Assembly (NCBI RefSeq): GCF_037038585.1
Contig: NC_092522.1
Location: forward strand, 51,180,161 to 51,244,160
DNA from: Patagioenas fasciata
Taxonomy: Eukaryota; Chordata; Aves; Columbiformes; Columbidae
Direction of reading: 5' to 3'
DNA: 64,000 nt
The notes under the pieces were generated by a model. It searched no databases. It was not told the origin of the DNA and was given only the letters and a program-made list of their open reading frames with translations. A program made the position numbers and the translations under genes. This document shows, piece after piece, positions 13,101 through 24,526 of this stretch (positions are counted from its first letter, which is position 1; the number at the start of each line of letters is the position of its first letter).

Positions 13101-16100
13101 GAAAAAATACAAGCTATAATTGGTGGAAGGAAATATGGAAATGAGAAAGACTGCAAGAGAGAATTAGGGACTAATATCAGGATTGACAAGCAGTCAGTTC
13201 TGAATCTTCATCAGGATGCCAATGAGCGAGACTAATAGGTGTAAAAGAAAGTAGCGCTCGATGTTGAGAAATAATCATTATTCTCCTTGGCTTGTAACAG
13301 CACAAGGCAGACTGTGTCCTGGCTTTGTGCGCCTGATTTCAAGCAAGCATTGACCTGCAAACTGTTCTTAGCTGGAGCTGAGGAAGTGAGCACCAAGTGA
13401 GCACAGCCCAGTGCAAGGCTATGAGCCACACCAGAGAAGAGCTAGTGCCAGCGTGGACAAAACATGTCTAACCCACAGGGGCAGCAGAATGACTGTGCTT
13501 CCATTTCCTCTTTGCCTGTGCCTCAGCCCAAGTAGCCAGCCTGGCTCCTTCCATCAGAACAGAGATGAGGTTCTGAAGTGAAGGGGAAGGATTGCTGCCC
13601 GTCTCAGCAGTAAGTTCCTCATCATTCCTCTTCAAAAACTGCGGTACCCCAAATCTGTGGGACAGCCTTCTGGCCCAGTTCCTCCCTTTAGGTCTGTGCA
13701 TCCCATGGCAGAAGCATCCAACATCCGCATTTGTCACCTCATTCTTAGAGAAGCCAAATTTAAATCTTCTTGTATTTCCAAAGAGCCTTACACCAACGTT
13801 GTGTCCACGAACATGTGGAGGTGCAGTGACTCTGTGACCTCTGGCCCAAGGTCAACTGTACTCAACACACGTGTCCCCCAGGCACTTGTGGTTATGATCA
13901 GTTTTAAACTCAACCTCTGCTGTTCAAATGATTTCTTCGTGCTTTGATTTCTCCCCTGTTAATTTAGGATGGCAATGTTTTCGAGATCCTTGGAAAGAAG
14001 CCAGTTACAGCCACACCAAATTATTACACTTCCTTTCCAGGTTTCCATTCTCTATTGGGTCCCCACACTTCCCATTCTTTCTGAACACTGGTGCCCTTAA
14101 CTCTGCTTTCTGGCTTAACTCTCAGACTTCTGTCCCCAGACTCATCCTGGCTACTGTGTGCCACTCTTTATGCCTACCTGGATTTCTGACCCTCACCACT
14201 TTCTCCATCCTCCTGCATATTTTCTTGAGCCCCCATCTGTGCAAGAGTTGCTCATGTGCCCCCCAGGCTGCCCATCTATTTGCAGATTTAGGGATATACA
14301 CACATTTTTATGTGGTCCAAAATATGTGCTTTTAATTTCAAAGGTTTCAGTTGGAGGGCATAGACTAGAGACAAGAATGAGCACTTTCAAGCTAAGTTTG
14401 TAACAGTCCTGGGCAAACTCTCCTCCCTTCCCTCCAACCCCCACCATTGTGCTGGGAGTGTCACAAGAGAATCAATCTGCAACCCCGCAAAAAAATAAAC
14501 AGAAATAATCACAAAAACAGATGGACATCTCCTAATCCCTGGTAGCTAAAGGCTGGATTTTGCTCATGTTTTTAGAAGATTCCTCTTTCTAAAGACCTCC
14601 TCCAACTCAAATCTGGTTTTGTAGCAGAAGCTGTCTCCGTGAGCTCCACGCACATTTCCTTTCCCCTATCCATTACCATGTAAGCTATAGTTCAAAAAGT
14701 CATTTTTTCCTGTTCAAATCAAATTCTCTGAACTCTAGAAAGAGACCTTCTCATCAGTGATTTTTTTTTCTTCCTAATTAAATAAAGTAATCCTTAAGAC
14801 TTCAGCCCTAAAGAATAATGTTTTCAAAGGCAGCTGCTCTGCTAATTAGACAAAATGCCTGGCTGATGGCAATTTACTTACAGTAACCTCACAGAGGGGC
14901 ATGCAGGACTATGCATTCTCTGGCAAATGGCACTAGCACAGAACTAACACTACCTAGTGTGGGCAACATAAGGGTTTAGTCCACTTTCAGGATATTCTTA
15001 ATGGTTGAACTTAACATTTCTGGAAAATGGCAGAAGGCTCCATCCCACATTGCAGCAGAACTCTATACCACTAAGCAGCGTCTCTGTCCTTTTACATGAA
15101 AGGATACGCTCAGTACACACCTTCTGGGGCATACAATGAGCAAGAGTGACAGGTACGAGAATTGCACTTTGTCTTCTCTTGAGTAGGATAATGGCTGTGT
15201 TACGCTTGGCTTAGTCCACTTGTGCAGTCACAAGTCCTCCAGCTAACCTTCTAAACATCTGCCAGGTGTCAACAGCTCAGAAGATTCCCTTAGACAGTAC
15301 ATCTGCATGAGACCCTCAGAGGCATTGATGGTAAGAGGTTTGTGGAGCTCCCAGGAACAACCACACAAGACAGAGGACGGAGAAGCTGGCTGGCAAAGTC
15401 AGGATGCTGGTGCATGCACTGAATTTCTCTCATGTCAAGAGACAGCCCTAAACAAACAGATTCTTCCTCAACCAGCGCTACACATGCCAATATACACACA
15501 GGCTGAAGATTATGTGGGGAGACTCTACATGCCTCCACAAGGTAGTATTACCAAAAAAAGTCTGAAATATCTTTCACAACAAAATACAAGCAAACGTGGG
15601 AAGCAAACTCCAATTTAGCTCTTGAAGTTGTCTGGTATACAAAAGCATTTTGTGTGCCCTGGACTTCATCCAAAGCAAGCATTCAACTACTTCTCTTTTA
15701 GACACATCTGGAGGTCAATACAAATTGTCCTACCTTTAACATTAGTCCCACACAAACTGGCTAATATACATCCACAAAAGAGGGAGTAAAGTCATTTCTG
15801 AGGTCACAGGAACGATTTGGCTTCACTTTCAAGTCCTACCACAGATTTCCTGTTCAATCCTGTGTAAAAGGGTTAACCTCTATGTACATCTCCATCTGCC
15901 AAGCAGGGTAAATAACACCTGCCTCCTTTCTGGTGGTTTATGAGGCTCTGAGGGCATGTCTCTACCACAGGTGCAGGCACACCCAAGCTGGCTCCATACG
16001 AGAAGCACTAATTGTGTTCCTCATTTTTCTAGACATTCAAATTAAAATGCCCAGTATTTAATTTACCAAAGTGCTGAGTGCTCAGAACTGCAAGTGAAGT

Positions 16101-17702
16101 CAAAGGGAACTCTGCTTGGAACAATAAAATAGGTATATATTAACTGTATAATACTAAGTACACTGAAAAATCAGGCCAAAGGCATCTCCAATGGATGCCT
16201 AAAATGAGTGAGTGTCTCTGAAATGAAACTCGGTGCCTCAGGTCCCCACCTAGAAAACAAAAATAGCTTTATACCTTTTAGGATGTTGTAAATACATTAT
16301 TCATTCACACCAGAAGGCACTTAAAAGCTGGAATGCTAAGTATATTTTTAAAAAGCAAAAGGAAATTCTATCAGCAGTCCACAGCTTAAATGATCTGCAG
16401 GAAATAAGGCATGGGCTGGAGTAGGAGTACAGGAGACATTGCATAGTTGCCCACTGATCAACCATCTTTCAGTCTACATACTTATTGAGGAATAGACCTG
16501 TAGAACAACACTGCGCAATCACATCATATAAATGAGCACCTAAAATAAGGTTGCGTAGACAAATTCTGGTTGGTTGTCTGATTTTGCAACCACATAATTC
16601 CTTTACTACAGCTTTTTAATAAAATTTAACTTACGTCAGGATCCATAGGTTGCAAAGAGAAATCTTATTCTGATTCTTGCATAAATCAAGAATAATGTCG
16701 TTGAAATTAATTGAATTAAAGTAACGTAAGTGAAAAGTCAAACCTTTTGACTCCTGAAAAGTGCAAGCTACATTTCAGCATTTGGATTCAGGGTACTAAA
16801 GCTAGGCAGCAAAATGGCATGTTACTCATAAACTGCTCCCTTTTTAAGTCATTCTTAAAGTCCAGTGAAACTTTACAGAGCATCAATATCAAACATTGTT
16901 CTCTTTCAGTCATTAAGAATAGCAGAAGTTTTATAAGTCCCTACTATGAAGCTTTCACCTTCACCACTACCACTCCTCCACATAATCTCGTAGTCCTGAA
17001 TTTGGGGGCAATTCACACCTTTTGACTCTCTCCCCCAGAAATTGGATAACACAAGCTATTTGTTGAGTTATCTGAAAAGATTAAGTGACATCACAAGGGT
17101 TCTGAGGAAGAAAGTAACCAGTACAACAGAATGGATAATCAGGAAGCTGATTAGAATAAAGATACTGCTGTGATATAGCCCATTTGGGATTTAATATATG
17201 AAAAGATAAACAGGTGAAAGAAGAGGAAGAACAAAGAGCAAGGGATAACAGTTCCTTGTAAATGAAGGAGGAAAAGAAAGATATATGACCTTATATTCTC
17301 TAATTGTCCTAGCAAGTATATACTAACTGGTATTTGTGTCAGTGACTCCTAATTGGTCGTGTTAGAACATGGCTTGAATAAAATACGGAACTATGCTGTA
17401 TGTCTTTTTTTTCAAAGTCCCTAGCAATTTACAAAAAACGCTTCAGCTCTTCATACATGCAATGGCATTTTTCAAGATTCTTGCCACCTGCCGTACACTG
17501 ATGGTTGTTTGCCACCTCCATCCAAGAGGTGATAGGTCTTCATGCTGTCTTCTGTCAGTGCCTTCAACAGCATCTCAGTTGTGAACTCAGTTTTTCTTTC
17601 CACCTTGTAGATGAAGAGTTCAGACATCCTGGCACTGAGGCATCGTTCTGAACAGAGAAATTCAGCAAGATGGATGGGGAAGTAAAAATAGTAGAGGCAT
17701 AT
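7181..17702. other. Intergenic DNA, no supported gene
   Basis: I find no homology-recognisable exon, tRNA-like fold or complete transposon in this roughly 10.5-kb stretch. Open frames on both strands (for example around 8.2-8.75, 12.6-13.4 and 13.5-14.4 kb) stay below about 140 codons, lack splice context and read as unrelated peptides. Short T-runs (about 12099-12113 and 14761-14770) are the only low-complexity sequence of note. If gene order follows human, SMOC2 should lie beyond the left edge and not here. Confidence 0.55.
17698..17702 (+). repeat. Target-site duplication CATAT, left copy
   Basis: The CATAT immediately before the LTR matches the CATAT at 18376-18380 immediately after it. 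A 5-bp duplication is the length expected for ERV-L class integration. Confidence 0.8.
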
Positions 17703-18375
17703 TGTTCAAGGTTTAATTGCAGGGTCACAATAAACCATGGCAGATGCTCTGTTAACCCCTTCCCCCCAACTCATCAGCTCCCCCCTCTTGCACCACTAAG
17801 AAAAAGCAATAGGAGGGCAAAGAAAGGCAAAAAGAGAGAGGGGACTTGCAAGTTCGAAAAAGTTAAAAATGTTTTACTAATGCTACTAATAAAATAGAGA
17901 AAATAATACAAAATATACAAAACCAATCTTGAATTCCCTGGCAAAGATCAGTACTGCTCCAGCAACTGCAGGGCAGGCACCCGGAAGTCCTGGGTTGGAT
18001 GCTGCAGCAAACCAGAACTGGATTCAAGGATGCAGGGTCTGTCACTAGGCCTCAGATTTGCAGGGACGGCAGGCAGGGTCCTTTCCAGATGTCGGCCATA
18101 ACTGAAGAGAGATGAGACCCTTCGTGATCACCCATTTTATATGATGTATCAGTTTTAATCACCTGTACAGTTTGCTCCTCCTTGCCCCTCTCCCTTGTGG
18201 GATGTGCATCCTTATCAGCAACCTTGCATTCCATTGCTATGTCTACAAAAACATGTACCCAACTTCAGAAAACTGCAGTTACTAAGAAGACACTAGCTGA
18301 AAAGAAAATCAACTAAAGAGAAACTGATCTTTTTTTTTTAAAAAAAAAAAAAAAAAAAAACAAAAAAACAGGACA
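17703..18375 (-). mobile_element. Solo LTR of an avian ERV-L-type endogenous retrovirus, minus orientation
   Basis: Read on the minus strand, this 673-bp element starts TGTCCTG and ends TTAAACCTTGAACA, so it has the canonical TG...CA ends. It is flanked by perfect 5-bp CATAT duplications. Its interior resembles avian ERV-L LTRs as I know them: a T-rich leader after the start, an ATATAAAAT TATA-like box (18142-18134), a T/A-rich stretch and then a pyrimidine-rich stretch in the second half, and a terminal AATTAAACC. There is no gag, pol or env sequence and no second LTR, so it is most likely the product of LTR-LTR recombination. It lies about 1.3 kb upstream of the DACT2 CpG island and would read away from DACT2. 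The subfamily cannot be set without a repeat library. Confidence 0.85.
18328..18369. repeat. T/A homopolymer tract inside the LTR
   Basis: A run of T is followed by a long run of A, broken once by C. It sits next to the LTR's 5' end (minus orientation) and is probably an expanded T-tract in the element's leader. Its length in an assembly is unreliable. Confidence 0.85.
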
Positions 18376-18380
18376 CATAT
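18376..18380 (+). repeat. Target-site duplication CATAT, right copy
   Basis: This is the partner of the CATAT at 17698-17702. It directly abuts the LTR end GGACA on the plus strand. Confidence 0.8.
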
Positions 18381-19679
18381 TCGTTACAGCGAAAGAAAAA
18401 AAGCCCAAAACATGCCTTAGATTATACATGTCATATATCATACATACTTTAACCATGCACTATAGTGCTGTGACCATCACTCATTCTTGTTCCTGTAGTT
18501 CCATTTGCAGCTGGAGATATCTGTGAATATTTGTGTACAAATTGTCAGAATAGGACCTCTCTGGACCCCTTCTGACATAGTTCAACTTTGCAGGGTAAAT
18601 ATTATTCTCAAATCTTCAAGCTACATGAAAACTGTTGAAAGTGACATAGCGAAAGCAAGGCTTGGCCCTGCTGGGACTATCAAATAATGTGTTGCATGGG
18701 ATTTGGTGAACAAACACGTGAATAACCTGGCCCCCCAGCAAGGAGCTGGATTTGACATTATTTTAGTGCATCTGACATTCCTACAGCTAGGGACTGCTAC
18801 AGGGAAAGCCAGACTGGCTGCCGTGTCAGCAGTGGAAAAGGCCACCTGCATATGGTGTTGAAAGAAGGCCACTTGAACAACAGATGACAGAGCAGCTGGT
18901 TCCCACTCACCCAACTCATGTATCCCAGCACAAAGTCAAGTGGCATTCAAATTAAAGTATGCTAGCTTTTAAAGATACACCACAGAGTGAACAGAGATAA
19001 CCACAGACAGATGAGTTGAGTCTGAGCTCACTGCTTTGTGGAGAATCATACACCTTTCCTGAAATTTTTTCAATCACTTGAGTGTGGCAGACAGTGATCT
19101 CTGGACCTGTGGGATCTAAATGCTTCCTATTTCAGTGTAGGCAGCAGAAAACTAGTCTCCTGTCAGCATGGTCTCTACTGTGTTCAACAGACTTTTGGTA
19201 TCAAGACTTCTTTTCCCCCTTTCCATCACTACAGACCACGCATCCTGGGCTTTGCTGCATGCTAACCAACTACATCCTAAGAAGTTGCAGTTGCCTGTCT
19301 TGGGAGCTTTAAACACAGGCATTTAGTGGTACCAACAGCACCATGACCTTGTATCTCCATGACCAACTGTGTTTTCAAGTCCCATTTAAAGCTAGTGACT
19401 TCGGGGGAGTAGGGGAGGAGAGGGGGCTGAGCCACACCTTGACCTCACCAAACAGGTCTCTGACTTGCTTCCAAAGTGGAAATCAAAATCCAGTATGAGA
19501 AAGCAAACATCTGCAACTAGATAGCCCAGTTGGGTTGGTTTCTGGAGAGCAAGATGGGGAGTCCCAGTGCTGTGCCTGATAGGAAACACCAGCAAAGAGG
19601 GGAAGGGATGGAGTTACAAGCCCCACATTTTTGTGAGGGAAGTGTTATACCTGCGAGCACTCACCGCGCCACATCCCCG
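18381..19679. other. DACT2 upstream flank
   Basis: This is non-coding flank between the solo LTR and the CpG island. I see no exon. It may contain distal promoter elements, but I could not single out a convincing motif cluster. Confidence 0.5.
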
Positions 19680-20158
19680 CATTATTTTCACTTGCAGGCG
19701 GCTGCAGCACGACGGCGGGCTCGGCTCCTGTCTCCGCAGCATCCCCGGAGCTCACTCTCACCCCGGCGCTGCGCCCTGGCTCGCCCACTGCTGTTTCTCC
19801 CGGAGGAGGCCGGGCAGCTCGTCCCCCCTTGCCGCCGTGGCGGGGGACGAGTCGAGGGCTGCCCCCAGGGCAGGGGCCGGGGCGGGCAGGAGCCGCCCCC
19901 GCGCGGGGCGGAGGGAGTGCACGGGCGCTGGCTCTTCTCCGCGCGTATCCACCCCGAGAGGTGGCCCCGGCGCTACAGCCCGCTTCCCTTCCCTCCCTCT
20001 CAACCTCCCTCCCCCGTCCCCACCTCTCCTCCAAAACCGCAGGAGCCGCTGAGGACCCGCTCCATTCGCTCCGGTGCCAGTCGCGGAGCGGGCGGCCCTC
20101 GCCGCAGGCACGGCCCGGGGCGGGAGCAGCCTCACCGCCTCCCCGCCGCCCCATTGCC

Positions 20159-20185
20159 ATGGCCGGGGTCGCGGCCCAGCCTTGA
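20159..20185 (+). promoter_or_regulatory. Upstream ORF (8 codons) in the DACT2 5' leader
   Basis: An ATG in an ideal Kozak context (GCCATGG) opens an 8-codon frame, MAGVAAQP. It stops at TGA (20183-20185), only two bases before the DACT2 ATG at 20188, and is in a different frame. The DACT2 ATG has A at -3 but T at +4, so it is weaker. Most scanning ribosomes would be expected to start at the uORF and reach DACT2 by leaky scanning or reinitiation or by backing up after termination. This assumes transcription begins upstream of 20159, which is likely but not shown. Confidence 0.6.
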
Positions 20186-20187
20186 CG

Positions 20188-20427
20188 ATGTTGCTGGGCG
20201 TCCCGCGGGCGGGCGGCTGGGATCGCGGCCGGGTGGGCGAAAGGCTGCAGGCGGCCCTGGCCGGCCTCCAGGAGCTCCAGGTGCTGCGGGAGAAGCAGCG
20301 GCAGCTGGTGCGGGCAGCCCTGGCCATGCCGCAGCGGCCGGCGGCGGGCGGAGCAGAGCAGCCCCTGTCCGCCCACAGCAAGGAGCACCGCCTGGAGGCC
20401 ACCCTCACCGCCCTGAAGGAGCAGCTG
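20188..20427 (+). CDS. DACT2: DACT2 coding exon 1 (residues 1-80)
   Basis: DACT2 (Dapper homologue 2) is a cytoplasmic/nuclear scaffold. It binds Dishevelled and modulates Wnt signalling, and it promotes turnover of TGF-beta/Nodal type I receptors. This exon encodes MLLGVPRAGGWDRGRVGERL and then an Ala/Leu/Gln-rich segment ending TALKEQL. It aligns closely with the recalled human N-terminus (GWDRRRLGARL... LQELQ... LEAALAALQEQL). The final 10-15 residues begin the leucine zipper. The start is the first ATG in this frame: upstream in-frame sequence stays open but has no ATG. The exon ends at CAGCTG before a consensus GTAAGG donor, phase 0. The next exon begins in intron-separated frame with SRLRRQD. 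Confidence 0.95.
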
Positions 20428-21548
20428 GTAAGGGACGGGACGGGGCGTCCCGCTGCCCCCGGAGCCGCGGTGCTGCGGGCAGACGGAGGGGAGCGCTGCC
20501 GGGCCGCCCCGCGCAGCGCTGCCTGACACCCCGCTCTCCCGTGGTAGCCGCCGGCGCCGTGTCGGGGCCGAGAGCGGGCAGGGCGCTGCGGCCGCGGCCA
20601 CGGCCACTCCCGCTCCTCCTGCCCCGCCGGCAGCCGTTCCCCCCGCGGGCAGGTGCGAGCGGCGGGGCCCGGGGAGGGTCGCTGGGGCGAGCTGTGGCCA
20701 CCGCGCCTGTCCCCGTTGTGATAACGGTGGGTTCTCTTCCTCGGGCGGGGCTCACCTGAGCGCCTGTGCACGGAACCGAAATGCCTAGTGTTGCTAGAGG
20801 GCTCTGTGCCAGGAGGAGCACCGAGAAGTTGTTACCCGGCATTGCTCATTCATCGGAGCAGAAGAGTAGGAGATTATAAACTTCCCGTAATACCTGTATC
20901 ACGCGTGCGAGCGCACAGCTCTTCATTGCGGCAGCCGTTTGAATAGGAGATCAAAAGACACACAGAGTGAGATGGGCATAAATAGACTCAGCGCGCAGGG
21001 GTTTGGTATGGGCGTGTGTGCATACACTGATCTGTGCACACCGATGTGTGCCCACGCAGTTGTGTGCCGGTGGGAGTCAATCTGGCAGGAAGGGTTTTTT
21101 GGGCCAGGAGTACTTTGTTCTTACCACGGACTGTGTGATCAAAAGAGGAAAATAACTGAATGCCAGGCCTTGTATTTGAAGTCTAACACCAGCTGCTTGC
21201 ATGTGTTTTTTGTGACAGAAGGAAAAATAAATTCTGAATTGTGACTGAAGCAAGCTTCATAGGTGAAACAACAATCAAAGGGTAAAGAGCTTTAATCTCT
21301 AGTAGGGGCAATTACACACTTCAGTGAACTCAGACTTAATTCAGAACCCTTTCCCTCCCTGTACTGGTGCAAGGCTTGGCCATCAGTTATCAATCAGGTG
21401 TGAAAACAGCATGGTTATTCGCTCCCCAGAGGCAGCTTTATCAGGCAGCATCTCGGAATAAAATTGGCTTTAACCTTCAGGGAAACCTAACTACCACATG
21501 TGAAAACACAGCAGTGGGCATATCTTGATTAAAGTGAAAAATGCAGGA

Positions 21549-21608
21549 CAAGTGGATTGCCAGCCACTTGATTACCTGTCATTGATAATATTAACTAATG
21601 GCTCTACT

Positions 21609-21639
<31 letters not shown>

Positions 21640-21690
21640 TTATCTAAACGGAAGAATTAAAGACATCGATTGCCTGTCTGGGGCCACTTG
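21549..21690. promoter_or_regulatory. Candidate intronic element with repeated GATTGCC...CCACTTG modules
   Basis: CAAGTGG (21549-21555) and CCACTTG (21564-21570) form an inverted pair. A further CCACTTG lies at 21684-21690. Each CCACTTG is preceded by GATTGCC (21555-21561 and 21668-21674) and followed by a GGTTA or GATTA-like string. CCACTTG matches the known NKX2-type homeodomain core. The function is inferred; only the motif repetition is seen. Confidence 0.3.
21608..21641. repeat. (TTTA)n microsatellite in DACT2 intron 1
   Basis: About eight perfect TTTA units lie between the two CCACTTG modules. It is probably length-polymorphic. Confidence 0.95.
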
Positions 21691-24402
21691 GTTAACAAAA
21701 ACAATCAATGACCACTGACCATAGTAACTGTTCTTTTTTCTTGTCAGCTGTTGTGTTTTAATTACTCATTTGTTTATATGTTTTTTCAAATAAAATATTA
21801 AAATAGAAGATCATGTTGTCAGGACTTTACTGGCACCTTGTAACACTTTCTAAGGACATAGGAAAAACTAGCCATTGAAATGGAAGAAACTGGGCCTTAG
21901 CTTTCTGCCCTTAGAAATGTGGGATTTGGGAGGATGATAGTGAGCACACCACAGGAGAGGGATGTATTTCACCAGTAGGTGCCAGTGCAATTATGGGAAA
22001 CGTGTCTTCTGGGGATGCCTGGGAGGAAAGTGTTCAGAAAGCTTGGGAGGGATGACTCAGAACTACGTAAGTCCAGTGGCAGGTTCTTCAGCAAAACTGC
22101 AGTTGTGTGAATGCTTAAAGTAGTGATACAAAGCTCTTCTGGTTGATCCGTGGCTGCTGGAGACTTTTCAGACTGGCGTACGTGGTACCCTTATTGTTTT
22201 TTCCCCCTGCAAATTGCAGGCATATATTTGAGTAGAGGTACATATGTTGAAGCTGCTTAATAGCAAAGTAAACTCAGTCAAAAAGAGGCTTTTCACAGAC
22301 CTGTTAGAAGTAGTCCGCAGATCTTAGGAACTTGGAGACCACAGACTGAAAACTGTTACTCGGTGACTCATGGGCAGCATATTGCAGTCAAAACCCTTGA
22401 AAATTCTGTTCATGATCACAGGAAATTGTTAAAACTAAAACCAACAGAAAATGCAAAGCACAGCATTGCTCAGGGAGTGTTACATCTTCATCCTTGTTGT
22501 TCTTGGCCCGTGAACGATAGAATATGTGATCACTGCTCTATAAGCTCTCAGATTGAGAAACTCATTAGCAATGTAAATGGAAGTTTGCCTTGCAGTCTGT
22601 CTTAATCCAAACTTCAAGTAGGGCTGTAGCTCTGGGCTTTAGCTTGTTCACGGTTTAATTCATAAAAAGTTTGGTCCTTGCAACATTAAATGGGGAAGCT
22701 GTATCAGCCAGAGCTGGCTTGAGCAATGGAAACAAGGCAGATAGAGTGAAGCCAGGTTTCTTCTATGGTGGTGAGGTGAGAAACAGAAAAGCAGAGGCAG
22801 TAGCCTTAGGAAGTCAAGTGCCACTACTGGGAATGGGTGGAGCAGAGCCACCAAGTGCTGTAGGGACCATGTGTGGATGCCACTCCAGCATCCTGGTCTC
22901 TTCCTCACCAGCAGGTACCAGTGACAGCCAGCAGCTGGCCTTTCCAGCAGCCTGGCAATGGCAGCATGGCTGCAGGCTTTCTGATGCCCCAGCAGTCATA
23001 TCCTTTTTCTGCCCCAGCCAGTGGCTCTCCTTGGTGGCCAGGAGCAATTCTGTCAGCTGTGGGCTGCAGGCAGAATGAACTCTGTAGCGGAAGAGAGGCA
23101 GTGTTAAGTGATGCCATCTACTGTCAGTGACCCCAGAGGTGCTAAAATAGTCTCTTGGCCAAACTACATCCTGGTGACACAGAGGAAAAAGAAGAGATGG
23201 AAATGAAGGCAAATACAAAGAAAGAAATCTACGACACTTTCACTGTCAAAGTAGATGGATACTTACGGCTACAGCATCCAGTATTTTCTCAGATGTTTCC
23301 TCAGAGAACATATTTGTAAAAATTATTTGGTTTGATTTGAATCTAATGATTTTGTTTTGTAAGCTTTCAGGTGGCCTATGATATTATAAAAATGAAGAGA
23401 AGAAAACCCCACACTCAGTACCCTGCATTTTGCCCAGATTTTTTTCCCCTTTCAATAGTTTTAAATGGAAGAAAACATATTTTAAACCAGGAATTTTATA
23501 TATTATTTTTAATGTTAAACTAACTTAAAGTTTTTGTCAACTGAACAAAGCGCTTCCATAAGGAATTCACTTCACTCTAGAATAAAGGTCTGGGATAGAT
23601 AAGGTTAATTTTCCTCTGAAAATGGCTGCTTTAGACCATCAGTTACATAAAGACTCAAGAGTGAATAGATTTTAGATGTGTAAAACTAGAGAAGATTAAT
23701 GCTATATTTTTTCCATTCCAAAATACAGTTGAATTAAGAAAATGATCACATGCTAATCTACAACCAATGAATGTGAAACTCCCTTCAACTGAAGCGATTA
23801 ATAGTTGAGAAGAATAGTCAAGTATGACTAGGGGCTTTTGGTGCCTTGATTTGGGCTGCCAATTTGTACTGACTTAAAGGAACTTGCTTTTCAGAGGATG
23901 TTCTTCCTTCTGAAAAGTGAGTGTTATGATGATATCCCAGATGTGGCTCCCAAGAACTGTAGCCTATTGATAGCATAAGTTGATTTGGAAAGCCTGGTCT
24001 GGCATTGTGCAGTGTACAGAAGTCTTCGCAGATGTGTTGCCCAAAGCAAGCAGATGGTTTAATCTGCGAGGTTTTGTCTTATGTAAAATTAATGTTGTGA
24101 ACTGAGAAAAAGTGTGTTTAAGGTTTATTGTTCTGGATGCTGCTTAACATGGTTATTAGAGCAATAACAACCTCAAGCAAACACACTGGAAAGCTGTCCT
24201 TATCCAAATGGTTTGAGGAATGCTTCTCCTCGTGGAGCGCAGAAGGAGTTAACTAAAAGATCAAAGCTATGATTGCTGCCAGAAACATGAAAACTCAATG
24301 GTGTGAGACACCATAAAAGGGTTAAAAATGATGATGTAAATCATGTGTGTTGGTTAAAATGCTGTGAAAGCGCAGACAGAACCTGGAGGTATAATAAATA
24401 AT

Positions 24403-24526
24403 CTTTGAATACCTGAGAGCTTTGTGGCCTCTCTGTCATTAATCAGAAACCGTGGACTGAGGGATTGGCTGGCAAAACATTAATCATTAAGCAATTAATT
24501 CCAGCCGTGAAAACAAAGCTTTGTGA
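24403..24526. promoter_or_regulatory. Candidate TCF/LEF-homeodomain cluster in DACT2 intron 1
   Basis: CTTTGAA (24403-24409) matches the TCF/LEF core. A 12-bp perfect palindrome, ACAAAGCTTTGT (24513-24524), holds two opposed CAAAG cores. Between them lies a run of homeodomain-type TAAT cores (TAATCATTAAGCAATTAATT, 24481-24500). DACT2 acts on Wnt signalling, so Wnt feedback input is plausible, but this is inference from motifs only. Confidence 0.3.

Larger units (their letters stand above)
19680..20760 (+). promoter_or_regulatory. DACT2: CpG island: DACT2 promoter, 5'UTR and first exon
   Basis: Base composition switches abruptly from AT-rich to very GC- and CpG-rich near 19680 and back near 20760. 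GC-box-like GGGGCGGG strings occur at about 19880 and 20119. No TATA box is evident at a sensible distance, so a TATA-less CpG promoter with dispersed starts is likely. The transcription start should fall upstream of 20159, but the sequence alone does not fix it. Stop codons are rare in such sequence, so long open frames appear in nearly all six frames here. Only the frame starting at 20188 is genuine. Confidence 0.85.

Noticed and set aside
13315-13460. TGTCCTGG string resembling an LTR start
   Set aside because: No matching LTR 3' end, no CA terminus and no target-site duplication nearby.
20074-20187. In-frame extension of DACT2 upstream of 20188
   Set aside because: The frame stays open but contains no ATG before 20188; the apparent start at 20074 is GTG. 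The sequence matching Dapper proteins begins after 20188.
19530-20842. Long overlapping open frames (up to 409 codons) on both strands across the CpG island
   Set aside because: Stops are rare in very GC-rich sequence. The peptides are Pro/Arg/Gly/Ala-rich and unlike any family, and only the 20188 frame aligns with DACT2 and joins exon 2 in phase.
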